The notes: a model not told the origin generated them from the sequence alone. Counted from the first letter of the stretch, positions 39,322 to 47,508 are shown. The stretch is 64,000 nt of DNA from Streptomyces sp. C10-9-1 (GCF_024497955.1 NZ_JANHKP010000006.1:275807-339806), one strand, 5' to 3'. Made by a program: numbers and translations.

Positions 39322-40175
39322 CGGGGGGTCTCCCGGGCCAGGGCGACGGCGGTCTCGGTGGCCTCGCCGACGATGTCGCTGGTCAGCCTGACCCCGGCCC
39401 AGATCTTGGCCAGGTCGGGCTGTTCGAGGACGCGGATCGCCGTCCGCATGTGGTTGCTGTGGTACTCGTCGATGTAGAGGTGCTCGGAGTAGTAGCCGCC
39501 GTTGCGGATGCCGAGCCGCCGGGCGGCACGGGCGAAGCTCTGGAAGCCGTAGAGGACGCTGGACTCGAAGTAGGCGTAGGCGCCGAGGAAGTACTGCGGC
39601 GAGGCGGCCCGGCCGGCGAGCCAGTGGAACATGTTGACGTAGGCGAAGCCCTCCGCGCTGGTCGTGTCGAGGTAGTCGTCGGGTTCGAGGCTCATGCCCA
39701 GCTCGGAGAGCAGGTCGCGGTAGAGCTGGGAGTGCGCCTTGTCCTCGTTGCCGCAGCCCAGTTCGTCGATCAGGACGCGGAAGACGGCCATGCCCGAGCG
39801 GTACGGCAGGCGCGGGACGACCGGCAGCAGGGACTCCGACTCGGTCAGGCCGTCCAGCGCGAACTCCCCCACCACCACCCGGAACTGCTCGCGGGTGGCG
39901 TGCTCGGCGAGGAAGGTGTGGCTCTCGGGGAGCGACGCCTCCTCCTCGGAGAGCAGTTCCCGCAGGGCGCCGAGGAGTTCGCCCGCCGAACCGAACCGGG
40001 GGGCGGACGCCTCGTAGGCGCGCGCCTTGGGCAGGATCCACTTCTCCTCGATACCGGTCATCGCCGCGTAGTCGCCGACGTCCGGCACCCGGCGGTAGAG
40101 GCGGTGCAGTTCGCGCTGGGACGCCAGGGCGGGGGCGCGCACGGAGTGGGCCGCCACGGGCGGGGTGGGGCTCAC
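39318..40175 (-). CDS. RohS-like diiron N-oxygenase (haem-oxygenase-like fold)
   Basis: 285 residues, iron-containing redox enzyme family. Likely metal ligands lie in FALDGLTESESLLPVV, IDELGCGNEDKAHSQLY, and YYSEHLYIDEYHSNHM. In the azomycin pathway the RohS enzyme of this family oxidises the amine of 2-aminoimidazole to a nitro group (established knowledge, recalled). The position as fourth gene after RohP-, RohQ- and RohR-like genes fits that role. GTG start overlaps the aldolase stop by 4 bp. The assignment to RohS rests on family and gene order. Confidence 0.8.
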   Translation of the reverse strand: MSPTPPVAAHSVRAPALASQRELHRLYRRVPDVGDYAAMTGIEEKWILPKARAYEASAPRFGSAGELLGALRELLSEEEASLPESHTFLAEHATREQFRVVVGEFALDGLTESESLLPVVPRLPYRSGMAVFRVLIDELGCGNEDKAHSQLYRDLLSELGMSLEPDDYLDTTSAEGFAYVNMFHWLAGRAASPQYFLGAYAYFESSVLYGFQSFARAARRLGIRNGGYYSEHLYIDEYHSNHMRTAIRVLEQPDLAKIWAGVRLTSDIVGEATETAVALARETPR

Positions 40176-40975
40176 ACCGCCACCTCGTCCCGGACCGCCG
40201 GGGAGGCGATGACCCCGCGCCGGTGGAGCTCCTTCTTGACCCAGCGGTACCAGTCGTCCTTGAAGACGCCGTACCGCTCGCAGACGGCGTTGACCTCCGC
40301 CTGGCGTGCGGGGGTCGGGTCGCCGAGCATGGCGTTGCACAGGCCCGGTTCCAGGTTGGCGAGCGGGCCGATGAAGCCGTCCACGCCGGTCGCGTCGGCC
40401 AGCAGGTTCTCCCAGCCCTCGAAGACCGGGATGCCGGTGCCGGCGGCGGCCATCCGCCGGGTGAAGGCCGCGTCGCCGCTGGACTCCTTGATCCCCGCGA
40501 TCCCGGGGATCTCCGCGCAGATCCGCAGCAGGGTGTCGTACGCGATGCGGTTCCCCGACAGCGCCTCCTCGTTGTAGAGGAAGATCGGCACCTCGGTGGC
40601 GGCGCGGAGCGCCTTGTAGTGGTCGACGATGGCGTCCTGCCCGACGTCCTTGCCGAAGGGCGTGGTCACGACAACCGCGTCCACGCCGATCGAGGCGGCG
40701 GTGCGCGCCCGGTCCACCACCGAGGCGGTGTCGGGGAGCTGGATTCCGGCGAGGACGGGGAGGCCCCGGGCGTGCCGGACCGTGTGGGACACCATGTCCC
40801 GCCACTGCCCGGCGTCGAGCTTCCACCCCTCGCCGGAGGTCAGGGCCGGCATGAGGCCCGCAACCTCGGTGTGCACGTGGTCGACCAGTCGGCGGACGCT
40901 CTGCTCGTCGACGGTCCCGGTCGGGTCGAGCGGGGTGATGAGAGGGACGATGGTCCCTGCGTACCTGCCTTGCAT
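40172..40975 (-). CDS. RohR-like aldolase (dihydrodipicolinate synthase family)
   Basis: 267 residues, TIM barrel of the DapA/NanA type. The Schiff-base lysine is K163 in GIKESSGD and the proton-relay tyrosine Y134 in IFLYNEEAL. The start MQGRYAGTIVPLITPLD is typical. In azomycin synthesis RohR cleaves 4-hydroxy-2-oxoarginine to pyruvate and guanidinoacetaldehyde. A housekeeping dapA role is unlikely because the gene is embedded in this operon. ATG at 40973-40975, 21 bp after the preceding gene. Confidence 0.82.
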   Translation of the reverse strand: MQGRYAGTIVPLITPLDPTGTVDEQSVRRLVDHVHTEVAGLMPALTSGEGWKLDAGQWRDMVSHTVRHARGLPVLAGIQLPDTASVVDRARTAASIGVDAVVVTTPFGKDVGQDAIVDHYKALRAATEVPIFLYNEEALSGNRIAYDTLLRICAEIPGIAGIKESSGDAAFTRRMAAAGTGIPVFEGWENLLADATGVDGFIGPLANLEPGLCNAMLGDPTPARQAEVNAVCERYGVFKDDWYRWVKKELHRRGVIASPAVRDEVAV

Positions 40976-40996
40976 GGAAGTTGCTCCTCGCGGTTC

Positions 40997-41545
40997 TCAG
41001 AGGTCTTCGGATGCCACCGTGAGCACCAGGGACCGCCGGTAGAGGCGTTCCAGGGGCTCGGGGAAGGACTCCTCCTCCCCCGCCGCGGCGGCCGCGACCG
41101 GTGCGACGGGCAGCCCGGTGAGCCGGGAGAGCCGGGGGCTGGCCGTGTGCAGCCGGCCTCCGCGCCCGACGACCTGGGCCAGCAGGAGGCGTTCGTGGGC
41201 GGGGAGGCCGTCCAGTCCGGGGGTGGTGAGGGCGCGGCGGACGTCGTCCTCGTCGTAGCCGATCCGGTCGATGGCGAGGTCGGTGTGGAGGACGTCCATG
41301 AAGGGGTAGTAGTCGTCCTGGACGCCGCGTGCGTAGCCCCAGACCAGGTCGTCGCAGCGGCCCACCTGCTCCCAGCTCATGACGACCCGTCCGGCCTCGC
41401 CTGCCGCCAGGCGGCGGGCGAAGAAGGTCTTGGCCGCGGCACGGACGGTGTCGTCCTTGCTGTGCATGCCCATGAAGAGGGTGGCGTCGACGAAGTCCGC
41501 GGGTCCTGCGCCGGCGGCCCCGGCGGCTTCCCGGTCAGCCGGCAT
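40997..41545 (-). CDS. Small protein at the RohQ position (candidate cyclase; DUF6190-like)
   Basis: 182 residues. It contains [29 protein letters not shown] and [21 protein letters not shown], a pattern I associate with the actinobacterial DUF6190 family and faintly with a PIN-like fold (acidic residues in the first strands). No signal peptide. It overlaps the aminotransferase-like gene by 11 bp, in the second position of the operon, where the azomycin pathway has RohQ, the enzyme that closes guanidinoacetaldehyde to 2-aminoimidazole. The functional link rests on gene order. Confidence 0.65.
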   Translation of the reverse strand: MPADREAAGAAGAGPADFVDATLFMGMHSKDDTVRAAAKTFFARRLAAGEAGRVVMSWEQVGRCDDLVWGYARGVQDDYYPFMDVLHTDLAIDRIGYDEDDVRRALTTPGLDGLPAHERLLLAQVVGRGGRLHTASPRLSRLTGLPVAPVAAAAAGEEESFPEPLERLYRRSLVLTVASEDL

Positions 41546-42713
41546 AGCGTTCGAGGACCTTCCGCATCCGCTCCATGGCACCGGCGAACACCTCGGGCTC
41601 GCGGGCGAGCGCCAGGCGCAGGTACCGCTCGCCCCTGGCCGGGGTGTTCCAGTAGAAGAAGGTGCCCGGCAGGACGTAGACCTCCTCGTCGAAGAGGACG
41701 GCCTGCAGTTCGGTGGCGGTGAGGTGCTCGGGCGTGATGCGGAACCAGGCCACGCTGGTGCCGACGACGGGCTCCTGGAACTCCAGGACGCTGCCGCTCA
41801 GGGCCTTGCGGGCGGCCTCGGCGTTGGTCTCGATGATGCCGCGCACGGAGGCGAAGCCGTCGCTGATGGAGTCCTCGACGTACTGGGTGACCATGTTGAG
41901 GACGAAGGGCGAGACGTTGAGCAGGACGCTGGTGTGGAGGTTGTAGACCTCGTCCTGGATGTCCCGGCTGGCGGTGATCATGGCGCACTTGGCGTCCTGG
42001 ATGGGCCAGGTCTTGCCGGTGTCCTCCATGACCATGTAGGTGACGCCGGACTCCTCCAGGAGGTCGTAGACGTCCACCCGGCCGATGGTCTCGTCGCACA
42101 GGGCGAAGGAGGCGAAGCAGAAGTCCATGACCAGGACCTTGTCGTGGTCCACGCAGTAGCGGACCACCTCCCGGAAGCCCTCCAGCCCCTCCGCGAGGAG
42201 GGTGAAGCCGGTGGGGTTGTTCGGGTCGACCAGGTAGATGGCGTCGGCGTCGACCTGCTCGGCTAGGCGCTCGTAGAGGGTCCCCCTGTCGTGCAGCGCG
42301 GACTCGTCGAGCGGGGAGATCGGCACCTGCATGTTGCGCAGCAGGTCGACCAGGTTGTCGAAGCAGGGCTCGACCAGGGCGACGGACATGCCGCGCTGCT
42401 TGAGGTACATGCCGGCGACCATGGTGGAGACGCTGGCGGAGTAGGAGAGCAGGGTGCGGCCCATGGCCAGGGCGGTGGGCTGGCCGTGCAGCCGGAAGAA
42501 GGCGTCGAGGAAGCGGCGCTCGAAGTGGGCCTGCTGCTTCGTCTCGGACTCGTGCCAGAGCTCGGGGAGGCGGGAGACGATCCGCTCCTGGGACGCGGAC
42601 TGCCGCTGGTGGGTGTGGGCGTCGGCCAGGTTGAATCGGGTCTTCAGTGCTTCGATCTCGTGCTGGGTGAGGTCGACGAAGGTGCTGACGTCAGCCTTTT
42701 CGCTCAGGGACAT
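41535..42713 (-). CDS. MppP/RohP-like PLP-dependent arginine oxidase
   Basis: 392 residues, fold type I PLP enzyme. The N-terminal segment [20 protein letters not shown] carries T16, E19 and H33, which fit the T12/E15/H29 triad I recall for MppP with a constant offset of four; the PLP lysine K234 in [10 protein letters not shown] fits MppP K230 with the same offset. PNNPTG and [16 protein letters not shown] are shared features. MppP/RohP oxidise L-arginine with O2 to 4-hydroxy-2-oxoarginine, the first step to enduracididine or azomycin. The ATG at 42713 has GGAG six bases upstream. First gene of the operon. Confidence 0.85.
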   Translation of the reverse strand: MSLSEKADVSTFVDLTQHEIEALKTRFNLADAHTHQRQSASQERIVSRLPELWHESETKQQAHFERRFLDAFFRLHGQPTALAMGRTLLSYSASVSTMVAGMYLKQRGMSVALVEPCFDNLVDLLRNMQVPISPLDESALHDRGTLYERLAEQVDADAIYLVDPNNPTGFTLLAEGLEGFREVVRYCVDHDKVLVMDFCFASFALCDETIGRVDVYDLLEESGVTYMVMEDTGKTWPIQDAKCAMITASRDIQDEVYNLHTSVLLNVSPFVLNMVTQYVEDSISDGFASVRGIIETNAEAARKALSGSVLEFQEPVVGTSVAWFRITPEHLTATELQAVLFDEEVYVLPGTFFYWNTPARGERYLRLALAREPEVFAGAMERMRKVLERYAG

Positions 42714-42779
42714 GAAGAACTCCGGATCGAATCGAATCTGCGGATGTGTCGGAGTGGTGTTCCCGATCCTGCGGAATTC

Positions 42780-42808
42780 ACTGTATGAGCTTCGGCCGCT
42801 TTCGCGAA
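42780..42808 (-). promoter_or_regulatory. Predicted promoter of the azomycin-like operon
   Basis: On the minus strand TTCGCG (42803-42808) and TACAGT (42780-42785) are separated by 17 bp. The start would fall about 60 bases before the first gene. Confidence 0.4.
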
Positions 42809-42833
42809 TAACGGCCGGGTCACGCAATTAATA

Positions 42834-42847
42834 ATCATCGCGATGAT
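42834..42847. promoter_or_regulatory. Palindrome upstream of azomycin-like operon
   Basis: ATCATCG followed by its exact complement CGATGAT, in the most AT-rich pocket nearby, about 25 bp upstream of the predicted -35. A plausible operator. Confidence 0.4.
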
Positions 42848-42862
42848 ATGCCGGGGAAAAGA

Positions 42863-42909
42863 AAACGGCGACCGGGCATTCCGCTTCCGGGAATGCCTGG
42901 TCGCCGTTT
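42863..42909 (-). terminator. Intrinsic terminator of the DsbA-like operon
   Basis: Two 20-base arms with one G-T mismatch flank GCTTCC. On the minus strand the hairpin is followed by a T-rich run (TTTTCTTTTCC). It lies about 32 bp after the DsbA-like stop and separates it from the azomycin-like operon. Confidence 0.88.
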
Positions 42910-42940
42910 CGCCGCCCTGCCGTCCGGCGGCGGTGCGCGC

Positions 42941-43642
42941 CTATTCGGTGGCGGCCTGGAGGAGGAGGTCCTCGTACACCTTCGGGTCGTCGGAGTGGAT
43001 CACGGGCCAGCCGATGCCGTAGGAGCCCTCCCAGCCCACCTCGATGCCGGGGTTGGGGTGGTCGGACCCGTCGGGCAGGAACAGGTGCGGACTGCAGTCG
43101 ACCCGCTCCGTGGCCGAGACGCGGGCCTGGTCCGCCAGGGCCCTGCGGGCCCGGCCGTCGTCCAGCGCCTCGACCAGCGCGTCGACGTCCACCGCCTCGG
43201 TGTCCCTGGCGACGTCCACGATGACCTTGCGGTGGCTGATGCAGCGGGACTCGGCCCAGAAGGCCCGGCGCAGACCGAGGTCGAGCTGCTCCGAGGCGTT
43301 CAGGCTCTGCTCCTTGGCCGCGAGGACGGCCTCCAGCGCGGGCAGGGTCGTGGAGGGGTACAGCCAGTCCTTGGCCTGCCACAACTGCCAGCCGGCGCCC
43401 GGCTCCAGGGAGGCCATCCGGGCCACCTCGCTGTCCGTGCCGGGGCGGGGGCTGGGCGCGTCGTTGAGCAGTTCGAGGGGGAAGGCCCGCAGGTCGAAGG
43501 CGACCTGCTCGTCCAGGCCGAGGCGGGTGCGGGTGGCGTGCAGCCGGTGGATCGCGATGTGTGCGAAGGAGCACCAGATGTCGGAGAAGACCGTGATCAC
43601 ACCGCGCGGCGGGGCCAGTTCGGTGCGGGGGGCGTCGGGCAT
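42941..43642 (-). CDS. DsbA-fold protein with a single active-site cysteine
   Basis: 233 residues, thioredoxin/DsbA-like fold of the FrnE/HCCA isomerase group. The active-site region is VFSDIWCSFAHIAIHRL, so only the first Cys of a CxxC is present. The C-terminal VDCSPHLFLPDG contains the cis-Pro region. No signal peptide, hence cytosolic. The ATG has GAGGAG upstream. It follows the metallo-beta-lactamase-like gene by 77 bp. Substrate unknown; glutathione- or mycothiol-type conjugation or isomerisation is possible. Confidence 0.8.
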   Translation of the reverse strand: MPDAPRTELAPPRGVITVFSDIWCSFAHIAIHRLHATRTRLGLDEQVAFDLRAFPLELLNDAPSPRPGTDSEVARMASLEPGAGWQLWQAKDWLYPSTTLPALEAVLAAKEQSLNASEQLDLGLRRAFWAESRCISHRKVIVDVARDTEAVDVDALVEALDDGRARRALADQARVSATERVDCSPHLFLPDGSDHPNPGIEVGWEGSYGIGWPVIHSDDPKVYEDLLLQAATE

Positions 43643-43719
43643 GGCGTACTCCTCGGGTTCGGTGCGTGCGGGGGGGGTCCGCCTCGGTGCGGGCGGAGTC
43701 GGGAGGGAGGCGGCTCGGT

Positions 43720-44523
43720 CTAGCGCCCGCCGGCCGCCTCGTGGGCGTCGAGCGCGGCCTCCAGGTCGAGGTCGGCCCCGGGGAGCCAGGCGGGCAGCGA
43801 GGGGATGCGGGCCATCGCCTCGAAGAGCCGCTCGACGGCCGCGCCGCGCACGGTGGGTCCGTGCGCGCTCAGCAGGCGCTCGGGGCGCAGCCCCGCCAGG
43901 GGGCGCAGCCGGGCGGCGAACCGCTCCTCGTCGACGATCGCGGTCCACGGCGCTATGGCCCGGTTGAGGACGTCGAAGCCCTCGAAGAATTCCTTCTCGG
44001 CCACCTCGGAGAAATCATGGCCGATTTCCTCCAGCACCGTTCCGAAGCTGTCGGAACTGTAGAGCGTGCCGTCCGAGTGGTCGAACAGGGCGAGCGTTCC
44101 GGGTGAATCGAAGGTGGGCGGCCGGTGGAAACTCAGCTCACGGTCGGCGAGCTTGATCCGGCTTCCGGGGTTGGCCGTCACAACACGTTCTCCAGGAATG
44201 GTAAATTCCTCGGAAATTCGGGTGACGGATATGGCGTTGGCGACGACCTTCGCCTGCGGCGCCGCCCGCAGGAGGGACCGCAGCGCGCCGGTGTGGTCGC
44301 GGTCGTCGTGGGTGACCGCGATCCACCGCAGGTCGGCGGGGTCGATCAGCGACCGGAGGGCGTCCAGGAACTCCTCCCGGTCGACGGGCATGCCCGTGTC
44401 CACGAGCAGGGGCTCGGCCCCGCGGACGAGGAAGGCGTGGACCGGCTGGTCGCCCAGCCCGGGTATCGGCAGCACGGACGGCAGGACGTGGATGTCCGGC
44501 CCGGCGGTGTAGGGCGCTTTCAT
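43720..44523 (-). CDS. Metallo-beta-lactamase-fold protein (flavodiiron-like motif)
   Basis: 267 residues. The motif is VTHDDRDHTGAL: H-x-D-x-D-H instead of the common HxHxDH, similar to the oxygen-reducing diiron site of flavodiiron proteins (HxExDH). Further metal ligands may be in YSSDSFGTV and LLSAHGPTV. No flavodoxin domain is present. The ATG has CGGAG upstream. It lies between the DMT exporter and the DsbA-like gene on the same strand. Function unknown. Confidence 0.78.
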   Translation of the reverse strand: MKAPYTAGPDIHVLPSVLPIPGLGDQPVHAFLVRGAEPLLVDTGMPVDREEFLDALRSLIDPADLRWIAVTHDDRDHTGALRSLLRAAPQAKVVANAISVTRISEEFTIPGERVVTANPGSRIKLADRELSFHRPPTFDSPGTLALFDHSDGTLYSSDSFGTVLEEIGHDFSEVAEKEFFEGFDVLNRAIAPWTAIVDEERFAARLRPLAGLRPERLLSAHGPTVRGAAVERLFEAMARIPSLPAWLPGADLDLEAALDAHEAAGGR

Positions 44524-44558
44524 GGCGTACTCCGGTGGGTCGCGGTCGGTCCGGTACG

Positions 44559-45497
44559 TCAGACGAGCTGGATGGTGAGGGAGCCGGCGACGAGCAGGGC
44601 GAGGCCGGTCAGACGGGGTGCGGTGAGCGTGCGCCGCGGCAGGCGGAAGAGGCCGCGGTGGTCGATGAGCGCCGAGGTGAGCTGCTGGCCGGTGACCGTG
44701 AGCGCGATGGTCACGGCGGCGCCGATGGACGGCATCAGCAGGAAGGTGCCGGTGACGTAGGCGGCGGCGCAGGCCCCGCCCAGCCAGCCCCACCAGGGCA
44801 TCTTCCTGAGCGGGGCGATCTTCGGCCTGGGCGTGCGCCGGGTGGCGTAGAGGACCAGGAGCACCACGGCGATGGTCAGGGTGGCCACGGCGAAGCTGAT
44901 CACGGCGACGGTGATGGGCTCGTCGAGCCGGGCGCGCAGCTGCGCGTTGACCGCGCCCTGCACCGGGAGCACGGCGCCGGCGAGGATGCCCAGCCCGAGC
45001 CAGCCGACCCGCCCCACGGGGGACATCCTGGGCGCCCCGGCGGGCGCGGCGGCCTTCTGGCCCCTGATGATCACGACGATGCCGACCAGCACGGCCAGGG
45101 CCCCGGCCACGATGCCGACGCTCAGGTCCTTCCGGGCGAGACCGAGCAGGCCGAACAGGTCCAGCGCCAGCGAGGCGAACATCTGGCCGGTGACGAAGAG
45201 CCCGACGGCGGCGAGGGCGCCGAGGCGGGGGAACAGCAGGATGCCGCTGGTGATGTAGAGCGGGCTCGCGAGCCCGCCGAGGAGCTGCCAGGGCTCCACG
45301 TCCGGCAGCTTGCCGAGGGCGCCGAGGGCGCCCGCGCCGACGGCGAGGACCAGCAGCAGCCCGGTCGCCACGCCGAGCTGGATCGTCGAGGCGCCGTACG
45401 GGGTGCCGACTGCCGAGTTGAGCTGGAGGTTCACCGAGGCCTGGACGGCCAGCAGACAGCCGACCAGGAGGGCCGCGGCGAGGAGCGCGGTGTGCAT
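44559..45497 (-). CDS. DMT-superfamily transporter (YdcZ/DUF606 type, duplicated)
   Basis: 312 residues with about ten hydrophobic segments arranged as two homologous halves, each opening with a V(N)-x-QL motif (VQASVNLQLNSAVGTP and VQGAVNAQLRARLDEP). This is the DUF606/YdcZ branch of the drug/metabolite transporters. ATG at 45495-45497. It is divergent from a TetR gene with two operator-like repeats between them, so it is probably an inducible exporter. Confidence 0.85.
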   Translation of the reverse strand: MHTALLAAALLVGCLLAVQASVNLQLNSAVGTPYGASTIQLGVATGLLLVLAVGAGALGALGKLPDVEPWQLLGGLASPLYITSGILLFPRLGALAAVGLFVTGQMFASLALDLFGLLGLARKDLSVGIVAGALAVLVGIVVIIRGQKAAAPAGAPRMSPVGRVGWLGLGILAGAVLPVQGAVNAQLRARLDEPITVAVISFAVATLTIAVVLLVLYATRRTPRPKIAPLRKMPWWGWLGGACAAAYVTGTFLLMPSIGAAVTIALTVTGQQLTSALIDHRGLFRLPRRTLTAPRLTGLALLVAGSLTIQLV

Positions 45498-45541
45498 CTG
45501 GATCTCCCTGGAGCGGGTGGGTGGGGACAGGAGGGAGGGGG

Positions 45542-45564
45542 TAAGTGGACTCTGTGTCCGCTTA
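45542..45564. promoter_or_regulatory. TetR operator 1 in the DMT/tetR divergent region
   Basis: TAAGTGGAC and GTCCGCTTA flank TCTGT; eight of nine positions are symmetrical. A related second site lies 20 bp to the right. Confidence 0.72.
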
Positions 45565-45583
45565 GCATGGCATGCAGCGGCCC

Positions 45584-45604
45584 AAGCGGACAAGATGTCC
45601 ATTT
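45584..45604. promoter_or_regulatory. TetR operator 2 in the DMT/tetR divergent region
   Basis: AAGCGGAC and GTCCATTT flank AAGAT, with the same arm sequence and five-base spacing as site 1. Together the sites would let one repressor dimer pair control both divergent genes. Confidence 0.65.
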
Positions 45605-45630
45605 AACGGGAGGGGAAGTAGGGTCGGCTC

Positions 45631-46287
45631 ATGAGCGACGAGCAGCGTGGGCGCCCGTCCGCCTCCGTACACCGCGTCGGCGGCCCCCTGGGCGACCTGC
45701 AGGCCCCGCAGGACAACCCGGCCACACCCCGGCGGCGGGCGGACGCGGTGCGCAACCGCGCGCAGATCCTGGCTGCCGCCGAGCAGCTCTTCACGGAGCA
45801 CGACCCCCGCACGATCACCATGGACCGGATCGCCAAGGCCGCGGGCGTGGGCCGGGCGACGCTGTACCGGAGCTTCCCCGACCCGTCCTCGGTCGCGGTG
45901 GCCCTGCTGGACGAGCACGAACGCCGGCTCCAGGGCCAGCTCATCTACGGCCCCCCGCCGCTCGGCCCCGGAGCGCCCCCGGCCGAGCGGCTCTCGGCCT
46001 TCTACCTCGCCATGCTCGACCTGCTGGAGCGCCACCTGCCGCTGGCGCTCGGCGCGGAGGTGGGGCCCGACCGGTACACGACCGGCGCCTACGGCTTCTG
46101 GCGGGTGCATGTGCGCACCCTGCTGGTGGAGGGCCGGGTCTCCGATCCGGACGCCCTCATCGACATCGTCCTCAGCCCCCTGGCACCGGAGCTCTTCCGC
46201 TTCCAGCGCCACGGGATGGGGCTCTCACGGGACCGGATCGCCTCCTCGCTGACAGGCCTCGCCCGACGGCTCATCCCGCCCGGCTGA
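45631..46287 (+). CDS. TetR-family regulator of the DMT exporter
   Basis: 218 residues. The DNA-binding helices are ITMDRIAKAAGVGRATLYRSFPDPSSVAVAL; an N-terminal extension of about 35 residues precedes them. Divergent from the DMT gene with two similar operators between the start codons, so it is most likely its repressor and autoregulated (inference). Confidence 0.87.
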   Translation: MSDEQRGRPSASVHRVGGPLGDLQAPQDNPATPRRRADAVRNRAQILAAAEQLFTEHDPRTITMDRIAKAAGVGRATLYRSFPDPSSVAVALLDEHERRLQGQLIYGPPPLGPGAPPAERLSAFYLAMLDLLERHLPLALGAEVGPDRYTTGAYGFWRVHVRTLLVEGRVSDPDALIDIVLSPLAPELFRFQRHGMGLSRDRIASSLTGLARRLIPPG

Positions 46288-46338
46288 GCAACCGCCGACG
46301 GCCCGCGCCGCTCTGCCGGGGAGCGCCCGGACGGGAGG

Positions 46339-47034
46339 TCAGGAGGCGGGCGCCGGGGCGGTTTCGCGGGCGCGCACGGACGGCACCCCCCGGCGCGGCA
46401 GGCCCGCCGGGCCCGGCGGCACCAGGCCCGGCAGGATCAACTCCCAGATGCGCTCCAGCCGTTCGGCGGCGGAACCGTGGAACGAGCCGATCTCGTCCGG
46501 CCAGGGCTCCCCGTCCGGCGACGCGGGCGCCCTCATGGCGAGTTCCACTCCCTGGACGACATAGCCGATCAGGGCCGCCACCACCGTGCCGTCGACACCG
46601 GGGTGCAGCGCGCCCTCGTCCCCCGCACGCCGGACCAGCCGTGCCACCTCGCGCCGCCAAGGGCACTCCAGGGTCACCGGCGATCCGGCGGGCTGTAACT
46701 CCCGGGCCAGGCGCTCCCCCGCACGGGCCACGCAGTCCGTCTCCAGCAGCCGGACCAGGGCCCGGGTCGCGGACACCAGCTTCTCGACCGCCGTGCCGCC
46801 GGACAGGCAGGCCGTCTCGACCGTGACGCCCGTGACCGCGCGCGCCCGCTCCCGGACGGCGGCCGCAAGGTCCGCCTTGGTCGCGAAGTGGAACACCAGC
46901 GCCCCGGTGGTCACCTGCGCCTCGGCGCTGATCCGCGCGAGCGAGGCCCGCTCGTAGCCGAGCGAGTCGAACACCCGCGCCGCGGCCGTCAGAATCGCCA
47001 GTCTCGTCCGTTCCGCCCTCTGCTGTATCGCCAC
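46339..47034 (-). CDS. ArpA/ScbR-like (gamma-butyrolactone receptor type) TetR regulator
   Basis: 231 residues. The opening AIQQRAERTRLAILTAAARVFDSLGYERASLARISAEAQVTTGALVFHFATKADLAAAV follows the pattern of the ArpA/ScbR/CprB receptors (RAxRTR, VFDxxGY, GALYFHF). The C-terminal ligand domain is less conserved. No butyrolactone synthase gene (afsA/scbA) is present here, so it may be a pseudo-receptor that senses an antibiotic or hormone made elsewhere. A perfect 9-4-9 palindrome lies upstream. Confidence 0.82.
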   Translation of the reverse strand: MAIQQRAERTRLAILTAAARVFDSLGYERASLARISAEAQVTTGALVFHFATKADLAAAVRERARAVTGVTVETACLSGGTAVEKLVSATRALVRLLETDCVARAGERLARELQPAGSPVTLECPWRREVARLVRRAGDEGALHPGVDGTVVAALIGYVVQGVELAMRAPASPDGEPWPDEIGSFHGSAAERLERIWELILPGLVPPGPAGLPRRGVPSVRARETAPAPAS

Positions 47035-47508
47035 CTTGTCCCCCCGTCGGTAGACGCCACGCCGGACCGCGCACTCTTCACCCTAGTGCAACACAGTGGA
47101 CTTGACAGTCCACTGCAATGTACGAAACATGTCTGGTTCCCCACATGGAGCGCCCCTGGGCGCAGCGGAGGGGTGCAGCACGACCGAGCTGACGCTATCC
47201 GGATGGTGGTTCGGCAAACACGCCGCCGATCGAACGCCCGGCCGAAAGACGGGCCTTGACTCGGAGGGTCCCTGATCGCACCGGTGTCAGGACCGTCCCC
47301 GGCCCTTCAACCTGTCCTGAATCGGCACCCGTCCGCCGCCCCCGAACCGGCCGGGGCCGCCCGGGCCCGCCCGTCACGGGAGCGAAGCCCGGCCACCCGG
47401 CGCCGCAGGGGGCCGGGGCACTCCCGCACCCGGGGCCCGCCGGGCGCCCGTTGCGGCCACCATGGAGCCGTCCCGGGAAACCGGGCCGGCCACCACGGGA
47501 GGGGCGCG
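47035..47508. other. Intergenic region between ScbR-like and emfourin genes
   Basis: 474 bp. The left 100 bp is AT-richer and holds the palindrome at 47094-47115 and a TAGGGT -10-like sequence (minus strand, 47080-47085). The right 250 bp is very GC-rich and no gene is supportable. Confidence 0.5.
47094..47115. promoter_or_regulatory. Perfect operator palindrome upstream of ScbR-like gene
   Basis: CAGTGGACT and its exact complement AGTCCACTG flank TGAC. It overlaps the -35/spacer region of the predicted minus-strand promoter, suggesting autoregulation by the ScbR-like protein. The arms share GTGGACT/AGTCCAC with the TetR operator at 45542. Confidence 0.7.

Noticed and set aside
40172..40975. 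Assignment as housekeeping dihydrodipicolinate synthase (dapA)
   Set aside because: The neighbouring RohP/RohS-like genes and operon structure point to a pathway-specific aldolase.
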